DNA of 64,000 nt from Propionibacteriaceae bacterium (GTDB lineage Bacteria > Actinomycetota > Actinomycetes > Propionibacteriales > Propionibacteriaceae), in contig WRIJ01000008.1 of NCBI GenBank assembly GCA_009782785.1, forward strand, positions 1 to 64,000. Direction: 5' to 3'. The position numbers were made by a program, and so were the translations under genes. Each line of letters begins with the position of its first letter. Position 1 is the stretch's first letter. Under the pieces are notes generated by a model, which saw only the letters and a list, made by a program, of their open reading frames with translations, was not told where the DNA came from and ran no database searches. Shown piece by piece: positions 26,294 to 35,794 of this stretch.

Positions 26294-27685
26294 TCACTCC
26301 AGCCCGACACGTCGGCGAAGATAATCGAGTTGTTCTCGTACGCGTGAGGTTGCCGTACCTCCGATAGCATTTCGGGCTTCAATAGCACCAGTGACGCTGA
26401 GAACAGTACGTACCTCTTCGGTGAGATGGGGTGACAGCGAAAGAAGCTGCTCCTCGGTAAGTTCCTCCAGCTCGATTGCTTCGGTTTCACACAATTGCAC
26501 TGCTTGGCCGGTGATCTCGTGGGCCTCAGCGAAAGGAACCCCACGTTGCACCAACCAGTCAGCCATGTCGGTAGCCAGCGAGAAACCAGCTGAAGCGAGA
26601 GCCTTCATGCGCTCAGGGTCAAAACTCAGTGTGGACACCAGTCCGGTCATAGCAGGCAGGATCAAAGCGAGTTGATCACAGGAGTCAAAGATTGGTTCCT
26701 TGTCTTCCTGGAGGTCACGGTCGTACGCCAAGGGAAGCCCTTTGAGGGTGGCGAGCAGCCCGGACAGGTTGCCAATGAGGCGCCCTGCCTTGCCACGGAC
26801 AAGCTCAGCAACATCGGGGTTCTTCTTCTGAGGCATGATCGAAGAACCGGTTGCCCAGGCGTCATCGAGCGAGGCGTACCCTGCTTCTTGGGTACACCAG
26901 AAGATGATATCCTCAGCTAAGCGCGATAGATCCACACCGATTTGTGCCATGACGTACGCGGCTTCTGCAACCACATCTCGCGCACTCGTACCATCAATGG
27001 AGTTAGGTACACTGCCGGCAAACCCGAGTTCCTTGGCGACCTGCTCGGGATCGAGTCCGAGGGTCGCACCACCGAGAGCCGCAGAACCATAGGGAGACGC
27101 TGACAACCTCTTGTTCAAGTCATCTAAGCGAGAAATATTACGCACCATGGGCCACGCATGGGCAAGCAGATGGTGGCTGAGTAATACTGGTTGGGCGATT
27201 TGCATGTGGGTACGCCCCGGCATGACCAGTCCCATATTTTTCTCTGCTTGGGTGGCTAGGGCCGCAATGAACTTGGTGAGCAAACCGCTGAGTTTGACAG
27301 TGCCCTCACGCAGATACATTCTGATGAGCGTGGCAATTTGGTCATTGCGTGAGCGCCCTGCGCGGAGTCGTCCAGCGAGCTCCTCGCCCACGATCTCAGT
27401 CAAACCGCGCTCCAACGCACCATGGACATCCTCATCAACATCGAGGGGTTGGAATTGCCCAGTGTCTACGTGTTCTTTGAGTTTCTTGATCCCTGCCAGG
27501 AGTCCCTGGTGATCGTCATCGGTGAGCAAACCTGCTGCATGCAGGGCATTCGCATGGGCAAGGGAACCTCGACAATCAAGACTGGCTAGTCGGAAATCGA
27601 AATGAGTGGACTTGCTGAGTAAAAACATCACTTCGGAGGGTTCCGCGTCGAAACGCCCACCCCACAAAACACCCTTGGTCATCAA
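26294..27685 (-). CDS. argH: argininosuccinate lyase
   Basis: A 463-residue enzyme of the fumarase/aspartase superfamily that splits argininosuccinate into arginine and fumarate, the last step of arginine synthesis. The superfamily signature [11 protein letters not shown] is at 280-290, and [15 protein letters not shown] and [10 protein letters not shown] are also present. It overlaps argR by four bases. Its substrate-maker ArgG is not encoded in the window. Confidence 0.98.
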   Translation of the reverse strand: MMTKGVLWGGRFDAEPSEVMFLLSKSTHFDFRLASLDCRGSLAHANALHAAGLLTDDDHQGLLAGIKKLKEHVDTGQFQPLDVDEDVHGALERGLTEIVGEELAGRLRAGRSRNDQIATLIRMYLREGTVKLSGLLTKFIAALATQAEKNMGLVMPGRTHMQIAQPVLLSHHLLAHAWPMVRNISRLDDLNKRLSASPYGSAALGGATLGLDPEQVAKELGFAGSVPNSIDGTSARDVVAEAAYVMAQIGVDLSRLAEDIIFWCTQEAGYASLDDAWATGSSIMPQKKNPDVAELVRGKAGRLIGNLSGLLATLKGLPLAYDRDLQEDKEPIFDSCDQLALILPAMTGLVSTLSFDPERMKALASAGFSLATDMADWLVQRGVPFAEAHEITGQAVQLCETEAIELEELTEEQLLSLSPHLTEEVRTVLSVTGAIEARNAIGGTATSRVREQLDYLRRRVGLE

Positions 27686-28158
27686 CTACTCCGTCCTCCT
27701 GGCGCAAAAGCCATTAATTGGGAGACCACCCTGTTACTTGCTGTGGCATCCGTGGTCACGATGATGACTGTATCGTCTCCAGCCACACAACCAAGAACCG
27801 AATCCCACCCAGCGCGATCTAATCCCACAGCGAAATACTGTGCACCGCCTGGCGGGGTGCGTACCACGACCTGATTTCCGCTTGCTGTTGCCGAGATGAG
27901 CATGTCCACCACGAGTTTGTCCAAGGTGGCTCCAGGAATCCCGGTGTCGTCTGCCAGGGTGTAGACCAATCCACCCTCGGCACTACGTACTCTCACGGCA
28001 CCAATCTCAGCGAGATCCTTGCTGAGAGTGGGTTGAGTGATCGAAATCCCCTCGGCTTCGAGCATACCTCGAAGCTGGGTCTGCGAGGACACCAACCCTT
28101 GGGAGATGAGGGCCGAAATGGCAGCTTGACGCCCCGTGCGGGTAAGCATCTCTGTCAT
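27682..28158 (-). CDS. argR: arginine repressor ArgR
   Basis: A 158-residue regulator with an N-terminal winged helix (about 5-70, including [20 protein letters not shown]) and a C-terminal arginine-binding and hexamerisation domain with [22 protein letters not shown] and the [11 protein letters not shown] motif. It represses arginine genes when arginine is present and probably acts on the site upstream of argC. The ATG at 28158 has AAGGAGG four bases before it, which decides against an upstream ATG. The start overlaps the argD stop as ATGA. Confidence 0.97.
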   Translation of the reverse strand: MTEMLTRTGRQAAISALISQGLVSSQTQLRGMLEAEGISITQPTLSKDLAEIGAVRVRSAEGGLVYTLADDTGIPGATLDKLVVDMLISATASGNQVVVRTPPGGAQYFAVGLDRAGWDSVLGCVAGDDTVIIVTTDATASNRVVSQLMAFAPGGRSS

Positions 28159-29306
28159 GAAGCCTCCTTGATCAGTGTTGGCCATAGGTCGATCAATGGC
28201 TCCAAGTCCCCTTGGTCCACGATCAGTGGTGGAACCAGGCGAATCACGTTCTCACGAGGAGCGTTAACCAGGAAACCATGGGCCCTGGCTGTACGTACGA
28301 TATTGGGGGCAATGTTTTCTTCCAGGACGATGCCCACCATGAGGCCACGCCCGCGTACCTCTCTCACGCCAGGAAGGTGGCGTAGTTGATCCATCAACCA
28401 AGCCCCTATCTGTGTGACATGGCCCAGCAAGGGTTCGATGAGGTCGATGACCGTGAGCCCCACCCGCGCTGCGAGAGGGTTTCCTCCGAACGTGGTCCCG
28501 TGCGAGCCTGGGGTGAACAAGTCCGCCGCCTCGCCACGTGCAAGAACAGCCCCCATGGGGAACCCGTTACCTAGAGCCTTAGCCAGAGTGATCACATCAG
28601 GAATAATCGGCTCGTGTTGATAAGCGAACATGGTTCCCGTACGGCCCATGCCTGTTTGGATTTCATCAAGCCACATGAGGGCACCATGGTTATCGGCGAT
28701 CTCCCGTACTGCCTGCAAGTAACCATCGGGGGGTACGAGCACACCTGCTTCACCTTGTATTGGTTCCAGGACAATCGCTGCAGTGGTCGAATCGACTGCT
28801 TGCGACAGGGCATCCACGTCACCATAGGGCACCCAGACCACGTCAGTAGGCAAGGGTTCGAAAGGTGTACGGTACGCGGGGGTACCCGTGAGCGAGAGTG
28901 CTCCCATCGTACGTCCATGGAAAGCACCCTGCGTCGCAACAATCCGGGTCTTTCCTGTGAGCCGAGTGATTTTGAGGGCTGCTTCGTTTGCTTCCGCACC
29001 AGAATTCGTGAAAAACACCTTGGCCGAAGGAGCAAACAGCCCTGTCAGCCTGGTTGCCAAATCCACCTGGGGTACGGTGGCAAAAACATTGGAGACATGA
29101 CCCAAGGTGCTCGCTTGATCGATGAGTGCTTGGTTCACCTGCGGGTGGGCATGGCCCAAGGCGACACAGGCTATACCTGCAACCAGGTCAAGGTATTTCT
29201 TTCCATCCACATCCCAGACCTCAGCACCCTCACCGCGAGCCAGGACGAGTTCAGCAGGTCGGTAGGCGCTCATGATCACGTGCCCATGCTGGGTTAACAC
29301 ACTCAT
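28155..29306 (-). CDS. argD: acetylornithine aminotransferase
   Basis: A 383-residue PLP enzyme of class III that converts N-acetylglutamate semialdehyde to N-acetylornithine. The PLP lysine is K243 in [49 protein letters not shown] and [13 protein letters not shown] are in place. It overlaps argB and argR by four bases at either end. Confidence 0.97.
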   Translation of the reverse strand: MSVLTQHGHVIMSAYRPAELVLARGEGAEVWDVDGKKYLDLVAGIACVALGHAHPQVNQALIDQASTLGHVSNVFATVPQVDLATRLTGLFAPSAKVFFTNSGAEANEAALKITRLTGKTRIVATQGAFHGRTMGALSLTGTPAYRTPFEPLPTDVVWVPYGDVDALSQAVDSTTAAIVLEPIQGEAGVLVPPDGYLQAVREIADNHGALMWLDEIQTGMGRTGTMFAYQHEPIIPDVITLAKALGNGFPMGAVLARGEAADLFTPGSHGTTFGGNPLAARVGLTVIDLIEPLLGHVTQIGAWLMDQLRHLPGVREVRGRGLMVGIVLEENIAPNIVRTARAHGFLVNAPRENVIRLVPPLIVDQGDLEPLIDLWPTLIKEAS

Positions 29307-30175
29307 GAGGTCACCATGGTTCCCACGCCATAATCGGTGAGAAGTTCGAGCAACAGGGCGTGTTCAAGGCGACCATCAATGACCGCAGCACGTTCGACTC
29401 CCCCACGGATCGCATCCGCGCAGGCCTCCATCTTGGGCCGCATACCCGAATCGAGACTGGGCAGGAGGTTGCGCAATTCGTCGATGTCGATAAACGGAAT
29501 GATCTCTTCACACCTCGGCCAATCGGCGTAGAGGCCCGCCACATCGGTGAGCATGACCAGACCCTTCGCGCCCAGAGCAATCGCGAGGGCTGATGCTGCT
29601 GTGTCAGCATTGACGTTGTAGAGCGTACCTTCTTCATCGGGTGCGACCGTAGCGACAACCGGGATACGTCCTGCGTCGATCAGGTCAAGGATCGCCCCAG
29701 GATTAACTTGATCCACGTCACCGACCAACCCGAGATCCAGGTCAGCGCCATCGACTTCCACACTGGCTTTGATCGCCGTGAACAACCCAGCGTCTTCACC
29801 AGACATTCCCACAGCGAGAGGACCATGGGCATTAATGAGATTGACGATACGCCGACCCACTTGGCCCATGAGCACCATCCGTACCACGTCCACTGCTTCA
29901 GGGGTAGTGATTCGGCGCCCCGAGACGAAACTTGAATCAATACCGAGGCGTTCGAGCATCTCAGTAATCTGTGGCCCACCACCATGGACGACCACCACTT
30001 TCACTCCGCAGCGCCGAAGGAACACCACATCATCAGCGAAAGCCTTCTGCAATGATTCGTCGATCATGGCGTTGCCGCCGTACTTCACAACGAGGATCTT
30101 CTCGGTGTACTTTTCGATCCAAGGCAGAGCCTCCACGAGGGTGGCAGCCTTGGGTATGAGGTCTTGAGGGTTCAT
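29303..30175 (-). CDS. argB: acetylglutamate kinase
   Basis: A 290-residue amino-acid kinase that phosphorylates N-acetylglutamate. Motifs: VVKYGGNAM near residue 30, [10 protein letters not shown], the [10 protein letters not shown] segment, and [29 protein letters not shown]. The ATG at 30175 overlaps the argJ stop as ATGA; the frame is open to 30229 but that lies inside argJ. Arginine feedback on this enzyme is typical when argJ is present, but cannot be read here. Confidence 0.97.
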   Translation of the reverse strand: MNPQDLIPKAATLVEALPWIEKYTEKILVVKYGGNAMIDESLQKAFADDVVFLRRCGVKVVVVHGGGPQITEMLERLGIDSSFVSGRRITTPEAVDVVRMVLMGQVGRRIVNLINAHGPLAVGMSGEDAGLFTAIKASVEVDGADLDLGLVGDVDQVNPGAILDLIDAGRIPVVATVAPDEEGTLYNVNADTAASALAIALGAKGLVMLTDVAGLYADWPRCEEIIPFIDIDELRNLLPSLDSGMRPKMEACADAIRGGVERAAVIDGRLEHALLLELLTDYGVGTMVTS

Positions 30176-31344
30176 GATGAATAATCCGCATTCTCTGAGA
30201 CATAACCATGGGTGAGGTCGTTGGTCCACACTACCTGGGAGTGCCCCCCTGCGTGGAGGTTGACCCGCAGGGAGACATCGAAACCACTGAGATCAACACT
30301 GGCGCGGGGAGCTCCCGGGGCGCCGTCCACGAAAACCCCGACCTCGTTGATATACACATCAACCTCATCGGGGTTGAAGGTGGCAGAGGCCGTACCCATC
30401 GAAGCGAGCACTCTTCCCCAGTTGGGGTCATTGCCGGCAATCGCGCATTTGAACAGGTTCGACCGGGCTATCGAGCGGGCGACCTCGAGGGCATCGTTGT
30501 CACTGGCGGCTTCTTCGACTAAAATCGTGATCGCATGCTCCGCACCTTCGGCGTCAGCAATGAGTTGCTTCGCAAGTGAGACACAGACCCCATCCAGGGC
30601 TTCCTGGAACTCCTTCGGGTCTGGTTTGATTCCGCTGGCCCCATTGGCGAGCAGTACCACCGTATCGTTCGTGGACATGCACCCATCAGAGTCAGCGGAG
30701 TCAAAACTGATCGAGGTTGCTTTCTTCAGATGGGTGGGTAGCTGGTCTTGGGGTACGTCAGCATCTGTGGTGATCACCACGAGCATGGTCGCTAACGCAG
30801 GGGCGAGCATCCCCGCGCCTTTCGCCATACCACCGATCGACCATCCAGCTGGGGAGACGTACCCTGCTTGTTTTGTCACCGTGTCGGTGGTCATGATGGC
30901 GTGTGCTGCATCGTCACCACCAAAATCGGAGAGTTTGTCTGCTGCTGTAGCGATCCCTGCACTGACCTTGTCCATGTCTAGCAGTACGCCGATCAACCCG
31001 GTGGAGGCGACAAGTACCTCGGTTGGCTCACACCCAAGCTGGGTTGCCAGTGTCTCGGCCATCATCTGTGCATCAGCTAGCCCCTGGGGACCAGTACAGG
31101 CATTTGCTCCACCAGAATTGAGTACGATGGCGCGTACCCCACCTTGTTCCATGGCTTGCTTCGACCACACCACAGGGGCAGCTTGGAACCGGTTCGTGGT
31201 GAACACTGCTGCGACGTGATCAGCAGGCCCCTGGTTGACGACGAGGGCCAGATCTTTGTCACCACTGGTCTTCAGTCCAGCGCTCACCCCCGAGGCAAGA
31301 AAGCTTTCTGGGGTGGTCACACCCAAGGTCGTATCGATTTTCAT
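30172..31344 (-). CDS. argJ: bifunctional ornithine acetyltransferase / N-acetylglutamate synthase
   Basis: A 390-residue ArgJ that recycles the acetyl group from N-acetylornithine to glutamate. It is made as a precursor that cuts itself between A185 and T186 in [10 protein letters not shown]186 becomes the nucleophile. KGAGML (175-180), the [11 protein letters not shown] and VASTGLIG oxyanion segments are present. It overlaps argC and argB by four bases. Confidence 0.97.
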   Translation of the reverse strand: MKIDTTLGVTTPESFLASGVSAGLKTSGDKDLALVVNQGPADHVAAVFTTNRFQAAPVVWSKQAMEQGGVRAIVLNSGGANACTGPQGLADAQMMAETLATQLGCEPTEVLVASTGLIGVLLDMDKVSAGIATAADKLSDFGGDDAAHAIMTTDTVTKQAGYVSPAGWSIGGMAKGAGMLAPALATMLVVITTDADVPQDQLPTHLKKATSISFDSADSDGCMSTNDTVVLLANGASGIKPDPKEFQEALDGVCVSLAKQLIADAEGAEHAITILVEEAASDNDALEVARSIARSNLFKCAIAGNDPNWGRVLASMGTASATFNPDEVDVYINEVGVFVDGAPGAPRASVDLSGFDVSLRVNLHAGGHSQVVWTNDLTHGYVSENADYSS

Positions 31345-32369
31345 GGTGCTACTCCGTTCATCGTCAGTGCGAGGGTTTCGTCGAAACCTAGAGCAAGGTT
31401 CATCGATTGCAGGGCCGCTCCAGCCGTACCCTTCGTTAAGTTGTCCATGGAGGCCACAGCCACCATCCGCCCAGCGTCCTCGTCAATTGTCACCTGGATA
31501 TGGACATGGTTCGATCCCTGTACGGCTTTCGTCGTTGGCCACACGTCGGTGGGTAGAAGGTGGACAAAGGGTTCATCTTTGTATGCCTGCGTGTAGGCCA
31601 TAGTCACCTGTTCGTGTGTCACACCTGGGAGTATCGGTGCGCTGCAGGTGGCGAGGATCCCACGAGTCATGGGTACCAGCAGTGGGGTGAAACTGAGTTT
31701 GGGTGCTGGCGCGCCTAGCTTGATCAAGTTTTGAAGAATCTCGGGGATGTGCCGATGGATTCCACCAACGCCGTACGCCGAGGTCGAGCCCATGATTTCT
31801 GAGGCGAGCAGATTCACTTTGAGCGCTTTGCCAGCCCCCGATGTGCCCGAGGCGGCAACGATCACGGTGTCCGATGTGTCAACAAGGTTGTTGATGACGG
31901 CTGGGGCGAGTGCGAGTGTCGACACGGTCGGGTAACACCCTGGAACAGCTACTCTGCGAGTCGTAGCGAGCACTTGGCGTGCACCAGGGAGTTCTGGCAA
32001 TCCGTACGGCCACGTACCTGCATGTGGCGAGCCATAGTATTTCTCCCAAGCCTGCGGGGAAATGAGCCGGTAATCTGCCCCGCAGTCAATGATGAGAGTG
32101 TCATCACTGAGCTGTTCAGCGATCTTCGCGGATTCCCCATGTGGCAAGGCAAGGAAGACGACATCATGGTTGGCCAGATTCTCTATCGTGGTGTCGAGGA
32201 CTTCCCGATGTGCCAAGGTGCTCAGGTGTGGTTGTATGTCACCGAGGAGGGCCCCCGCATTCGAGTGAGCCGTCAACGATCCGATCTCAACTTCGGGGTG
32301 CTGACTCAACAGCCGAAGGAGTTCTCCACCGACATATCCCGTACATCCCGCAACTGCCACAGTAACCAT
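31341..32369 (-). CDS. argC: N-acetyl-gamma-glutamyl-phosphate reductase
   Basis: A 342-residue NADPH-dependent reductase, first gene of the arginine operon. The nucleotide-binding start is [18 protein letters not shown]; the catalytic cysteine is C145 in [16 protein letters not shown]; a conserved GIHRHIPEI follows. The regulatory region lies directly upstream (32372-32407). The divergent toxin-antitoxin genes begin 120 bases away. Confidence 0.97.
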   Translation of the reverse strand: MVTVAVAGCTGYVGGELLRLLSQHPEVEIGSLTAHSNAGALLGDIQPHLSTLAHREVLDTTIENLANHDVVFLALPHGESAKIAEQLSDDTLIIDCGADYRLISPQAWEKYYGSPHAGTWPYGLPELPGARQVLATTRRVAVPGCYPTVSTLALAPAVINNLVDTSDTVIVAASGTSGAGKALKVNLLASEIMGSTSAYGVGGIHRHIPEILQNLIKLGAPAPKLSFTPLLVPMTRGILATCSAPILPGVTHEQVTMAYTQAYKDEPFVHLLPTDVWPTTKAVQGSNHVHIQVTIDEDAGRMVAVASMDNLTKGTAGAALQSMNLALGFDETLALTMNGVAP

Positions 32370-32371
32370 GA

Positions 32372-32407
32372 GGCATAACTATGCCACGTACAGAATATAT
32401 ATGCAAC
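32372..32407 (-). promoter_or_regulatory. putative ArgR operator / promoter region of argC
   Basis: Just upstream of the argC ATG there is a perfect inverted repeat GGCATA-AC-TATGCC (32372-32385). Next to it is an AT-rich CAGAATATATATGCAAC stretch (32391-32407) resembling half of an ARG box (TGCAT plus ATTC-like arms around an AT core). Arginine control of this operon by the ArgR it encodes is expected from the family. Assignment of the exact operator is inference. Confidence 0.4.
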
Positions 32408-32488
32408 TCACCCAACTCGTGCCCTAGAGTTCTGCGGCCTGGCGGAGCACCAACTTTCCTGTCGGAATACTTCGGGTATACTTTCAGT

Positions 32489-32740
32489 ATGACAATCACT
32501 GAGATAAGCAGGCCAACCACAGTCAAGGTCTCCCAGGTGACTCATCGCCGACTTAAAGCTGGGGCGCAAACTCATCGATCCATTAATGACTATGTTGAGC
32601 ACCTTCTCACCCTTGAGGAGCGCCAACGCATGGTGGAAGATATGCGCCAAGCCATCGCAGCAACATCACCAGAGCAATGGGATTCTTGGCGACAGGAATC
32701 AGCTTCTTGGGAAACAACCTCACTGGTTGATGCTCAATGA
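32489..32740 (+). CDS. antitoxin of a MazEF-like pair
   Basis: An 83-residue, partly acidic protein: an N-terminal DNA-binding-like part (TTVKVSQVTHRRLKAGAQ, HRSINDYVEHLLT, resembling a ribbon-helix-helix) and a C-terminal Glu/Trp-rich tail (SPEQWDSWRQESASWE) of the kind that wraps MazF. It overlaps the toxin start by four bases (ATGA). The ATG at 32489 follows TATACT (32477-32482) by six bases with no ribosome-binding site, so the mRNA is probably leaderless; the longer frame from 32381 is rejected for that reason. Autoregulation is usual for such pairs. Confidence 0.75.
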   Translation: MTITEISRPTTVKVSQVTHRRLKAGAQTHRSINDYVEHLLTLEERQRMVEDMRQAIAATSPEQWDSWRQESASWETTSLVDAQ

Positions 32741-33090
32741 GTTCACTTGAACCACTGACTACTGGTACGGTCGCCTGGGCACAACTCGATCCGGTTCTTG
32801 GCAAAGAGTACACCGGTCATCGACCAGTCCTAGTTATCTCCAGCGAAGATTATCTCTCTCTCGTTACTGACCTCGTCATCGTCTTGCCCATCACAACGAT
32901 TGACCGAGGGTGGCCAAATCATATTCCGGTCAGTCCAACCCATCTCCTACCTGAGCCGTCTTGGATTGTCACCGAACAACCACGTACGATCTCTCGGGCC
33001 CGCATCAGCAAAATTGCCGGAAGAGTCGATCCCCCAACCCTGGCATCCGTTCACCGATGGTTGGATATCTTCTGGAGACCTCAACGGTAA
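32737..33090 (+). CDS. mazF: MazF/PemK-type endoribonuclease toxin
   Basis: A 117-residue protein of the PemK/MazF fold. The opening GTVAWAQLDPVLGKEYTGHRPVLVIS matches the MazF start, in which the GxExxGxRPxLV pattern is here GKEYTGHRPVLV. Further VLPITTIDRGWPNHIPV and the TEQPRTISRARI strand carry the expected Thr and Arg of the active site. MazF toxins cut mRNA at short sequences; the cleavage site cannot be predicted. It sits between the argC and pheT operons, pointing against pheT. Confidence 0.88.
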   Translation: MSSLEPLTTGTVAWAQLDPVLGKEYTGHRPVLVISSEDYLSLVTDLVIVLPITTIDRGWPNHIPVSPTHLLPEPSWIVTEQPRTISRARISKIAGRVDPPTLASVHRWLDIFWRPQR

Positions 33091-33127
33091 ATGCCTCCAC
33101 GGTGAGACCGACAGGTGAACAGCCCAG

Positions 33128-33283
33128 CTAGTGAGTCTGGTGGTGGTGAGCCCAGTCGACAGCCTCCACAACATGGTAAGTGTAGATTCTGGATACTGCG
33201 ACGCGAACTTCGTCCGCGCGCAGCATGACGGGGTTGATGGCCTTCGACTCGCAGAGTGACACAGCTAGGGATGTAGTCGTCAC
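33128..33283 (-). CDS. possible 51-residue small protein after pheT
   Basis: A short frame starts with GTG seven bases after the pheT stop and runs 51 codons. The product begins MTTTSLAVSLCESKAINPV, continues with RADEVRVAVSRIYTYH and ends in WAHHHQTH. It is not recognised. The even composition and close spacing to pheT argue for a real gene or a remnant of one. There is no clear ribosome-binding site. If it is not a gene, the 199 bases between mazF and pheT are simply non-coding. Confidence 0.25.
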   Translation of the reverse strand: MTTTSLAVSLCESKAINPVMLRADEVRVAVSRIYTYHVVEAVDWAHHHQTH

Positions 33284-33289
33284 ACGAGG

Positions 33290-35794
33290 TTAAGATCTCA
33301 TCACGGCGCCAGTACGGGCAGTTGCTTCGGCGACGGCCTTATCACGGGCAGCGCTGGCTTCATCTTCGGTTAACGTACGATCCATGGCGCGGAACATCAG
33401 ATTGAAAGCCAGTGATTTCTTACCTTCCCCGATTTGGGAACCAGTGAACACATCAAACAAGGAGATGGATTCCAGAAGCTCCCCAGCACCCGTACGCAGA
33501 GCGTCGAGTACGTCACCAGAGGGAACTGATTCATCAACTTTGAGGGCAACATCCTGTTTCGTGGCAGGGTATTTCGACAATGCAGTGATCTGAGGAACTC
33601 CTGGAGCCAGTGACATCAACAGATCAAGATTCAACTCCATGGCGCACGTACCCGTTGGAAGACCCCAGTTATCGACCACAGTGGGGTGGATTTCACCTGC
33701 CCAACCAATCGCCACGAAAACACCATCAGTCATGACACCTAGTTCCGCACAACGCCCAGGATGCCAGGGTGCCTGCGAACCATTCCTGCAAGTCAGAGCG
33801 ACCCCCACTGCCCCTGCCACCACCTCGGCCGCGTACACACTATGTTCCCAACTCACCGGCTCGGCTGGGTTGTGAGCGGAAGCAGGCATCCAGTCACCAC
33901 ACAACACGGCACCCACGTGGCGGGGTTGATCGGGCACACTGGCGAACAGTTCCTCCACCTGCTTGTCTTGAGGCCGCTTGGTGACATCCAACATCGGTGC
34001 AGGGCCTGCATTGTTGGTACGGAAAACCAAACCACATTCAAACAAAGCAAGATCAGCCATACTGCGCGAGGTGTTTCGGTTCACACTAGCGAAGAGTCCT
34101 GGAAGAAGAGTCGAACGCAAAGAGGGCTGCTCCTCCGAGAGAGGATTCGCTAGACGTACAACTTCACGACGGGGATCATCATCGGGCAGATTCAACTGGT
34201 TAAGATCCACACCGGAGATGAACGGTAAAACAATGACCTCCACGAAACCCACCTCAGCCATAGCGTTCATCACTGCACGGCGAGTCTTCTGGGTGGGGGT
34301 ATAACCCCTGCCGACGGGAGCTGAGGGCATTCGCGGTTCGATGGCAGAGAAACCAATCTTCCGTCCCACTTCTTCAACGTAATCATAGGCGTCCACCAGA
34401 TCGGGTCTCCAGGTGGGTGGAATGAGCATCAGTCCAAAGAAAGGTGACGGAAGAACCTCGACACCTGAGGTTTCCAAAATGTCGAGCACCGTGTCAAAGG
34501 GAACATCCATGCCAAGAATCTTCCCCACCAACCGAGGATCGAAAGAATCAAGGCTCTCCATGTCTTGACCCACACCAGCAACAGTGAAGTCACTGGCAAT
34601 GACACCCCCGGCCAGGTCACGCAGTAATTCAGCAGCTTTCATAGCCGCTGCAAACCCGCCACCAGCATCGACCGTACGCTCAAAACGCCGAGAAGCTTCG
34701 GAGGGAAGATTATGTCGACGGTACGTACGCCCCACACTGACAGGATTAAAGAAAGCCGCCTCAATCAAGATCTCGGTCGACGACTCGGTGAGCTCGGTGG
34801 TGAGCCCGCCCATGACCCCAGCCATGCCGATCGGTCCAGAATCATCGGTAATCAGCAGGTCTTCTTCACTCAACACCCGATCAACATGATCCAAGGTAGT
34901 GAGTTTCTCCCCCGCCTTGGCTTTGCGTACACGGATCGGCCCTTGCAGCGTACTAGCATCATAGGCGTGCAATGGTTGCCCAGATTCGATCATCACATAG
35001 TTAGTGATATCAACCGCGAGGGAGATCGAGCGTACCCCGCAGGCCACGAGCCGACGAACCATCCACGGTGGTGTCTGCGCTGTGGGATTTACCCCTGACA
35101 CAGAGATCGCCACAAACAGCGGGCAATCCTCACTCTCAAGCGCGATCGGATAACCGGCAGAGGTTTCTTCTGGTACGGCCAGAGCGTATGGATCAGTGAA
35201 TACTCCGCCAGTGATCTGAGCAGCTTCACGAGCTAATCCCCTGATCGACAAGCAGTAACCCGTGTCGGGTGTCACATCAATCTCGAACACGGGCTCGCGA
35301 GCTCCCAGCAATTCCAACGCGTCCGATCCTATGACCGGTTCGAGGGCAGGATCGAACACGATGATCCCTGAATGGTCATCGCCCAAACCGAGCTCATCTT
35401 CAGCGCAAATCATGCCGTCGGAGAGATGACCATAGGTTTTGCGGGTCGCGATCTCGAATCCACCAGGAAGGATAGTGCCAGGCAAGACAACTGGAACATA
35501 GTCACCCACCTCGAAATTGTGGGCACCACAGACTACTCCCCGTCTGTCTTGACCCTCAGGGTTGTGTGGCCCGCAATCCACCTGGCACCAGCGAATCGAT
35601 TTCCCATTCTTTTGTGGCTCGACCACAAAGTCCACAACCTTGCCGACCACGACGTCTCCTTGGATCGCGCTCGCAGGGTCATCAATGCGCTCAACGAGTA
35701 ACCCGGCTTCCGTGAAAGCTTCAGCCAAAGACTGAACATTCACCTTCGGGTCAAGTTGTGCGTGCTGCGTGATCCACGAATAGGGCGCTCTCAT
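33290..35794 (-). CDS. pheT: phenylalanyl-tRNA synthetase beta subunit
   Basis: An 834-residue subunit of the alpha2-beta2 class II PheRS. It has the N-terminal tRNA-binding OB domain (about 40-150, GDVVVGKVVDFV onward), the B3/B4 editing domain (about 210-380), the B5 domain, the catalytic-like core and the C-terminal anticodon-binding FDX-ACB domain (about 740-834, SKYPATKQDVALKVDESVP). The start overlaps the pheS stop by four bases. Length is normal for the family. Confidence 0.97.
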   Translation of the reverse strand: MRAPYSWITQHAQLDPKVNVQSLAEAFTEAGLLVERIDDPASAIQGDVVVGKVVDFVVEPQKNGKSIRWCQVDCGPHNPEGQDRRGVVCGAHNFEVGDYVPVVLPGTILPGGFEIATRKTYGHLSDGMICAEDELGLGDDHSGIIVFDPALEPVIGSDALELLGAREPVFEIDVTPDTGYCLSIRGLAREAAQITGGVFTDPYALAVPEETSAGYPIALESEDCPLFVAISVSGVNPTAQTPPWMVRRLVACGVRSISLAVDITNYVMIESGQPLHAYDASTLQGPIRVRKAKAGEKLTTLDHVDRVLSEEDLLITDDSGPIGMAGVMGGLTTELTESSTEILIEAAFFNPVSVGRTYRRHNLPSEASRRFERTVDAGGGFAAAMKAAELLRDLAGGVIASDFTVAGVGQDMESLDSFDPRLVGKILGMDVPFDTVLDILETSGVEVLPSPFFGLMLIPPTWRPDLVDAYDYVEEVGRKIGFSAIEPRMPSAPVGRGYTPTQKTRRAVMNAMAEVGFVEVIVLPFISGVDLNQLNLPDDDPRREVVRLANPLSEEQPSLRSTLLPGLFASVNRNTSRSMADLALFECGLVFRTNNAGPAPMLDVTKRPQDKQVEELFASVPDQPRHVGAVLCGDWMPASAHNPAEPVSWEHSVYAAEVVAGAVGVALTCRNGSQAPWHPGRCAELGVMTDGVFVAIGWAGEIHPTVVDNWGLPTGTCAMELNLDLLMSLAPGVPQITALSKYPATKQDVALKVDESVPSGDVLDALRTGAGELLESISLFDVFTGSQIGEGKKSLAFNLMFRAMDRTLTEDEASAARDKAVAEATARTGAVMRS

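Noticed and set aside
28614-29297. Open frame opposite argD (227 codons)
   Set aside because: Lies wholly within argD and has no protein-like motif.
30212-31219. Long open frame opposite argJ (335 codons)
   Set aside because: No ribosome-binding site or recognisable domain; mirrors the codon bias of argJ.
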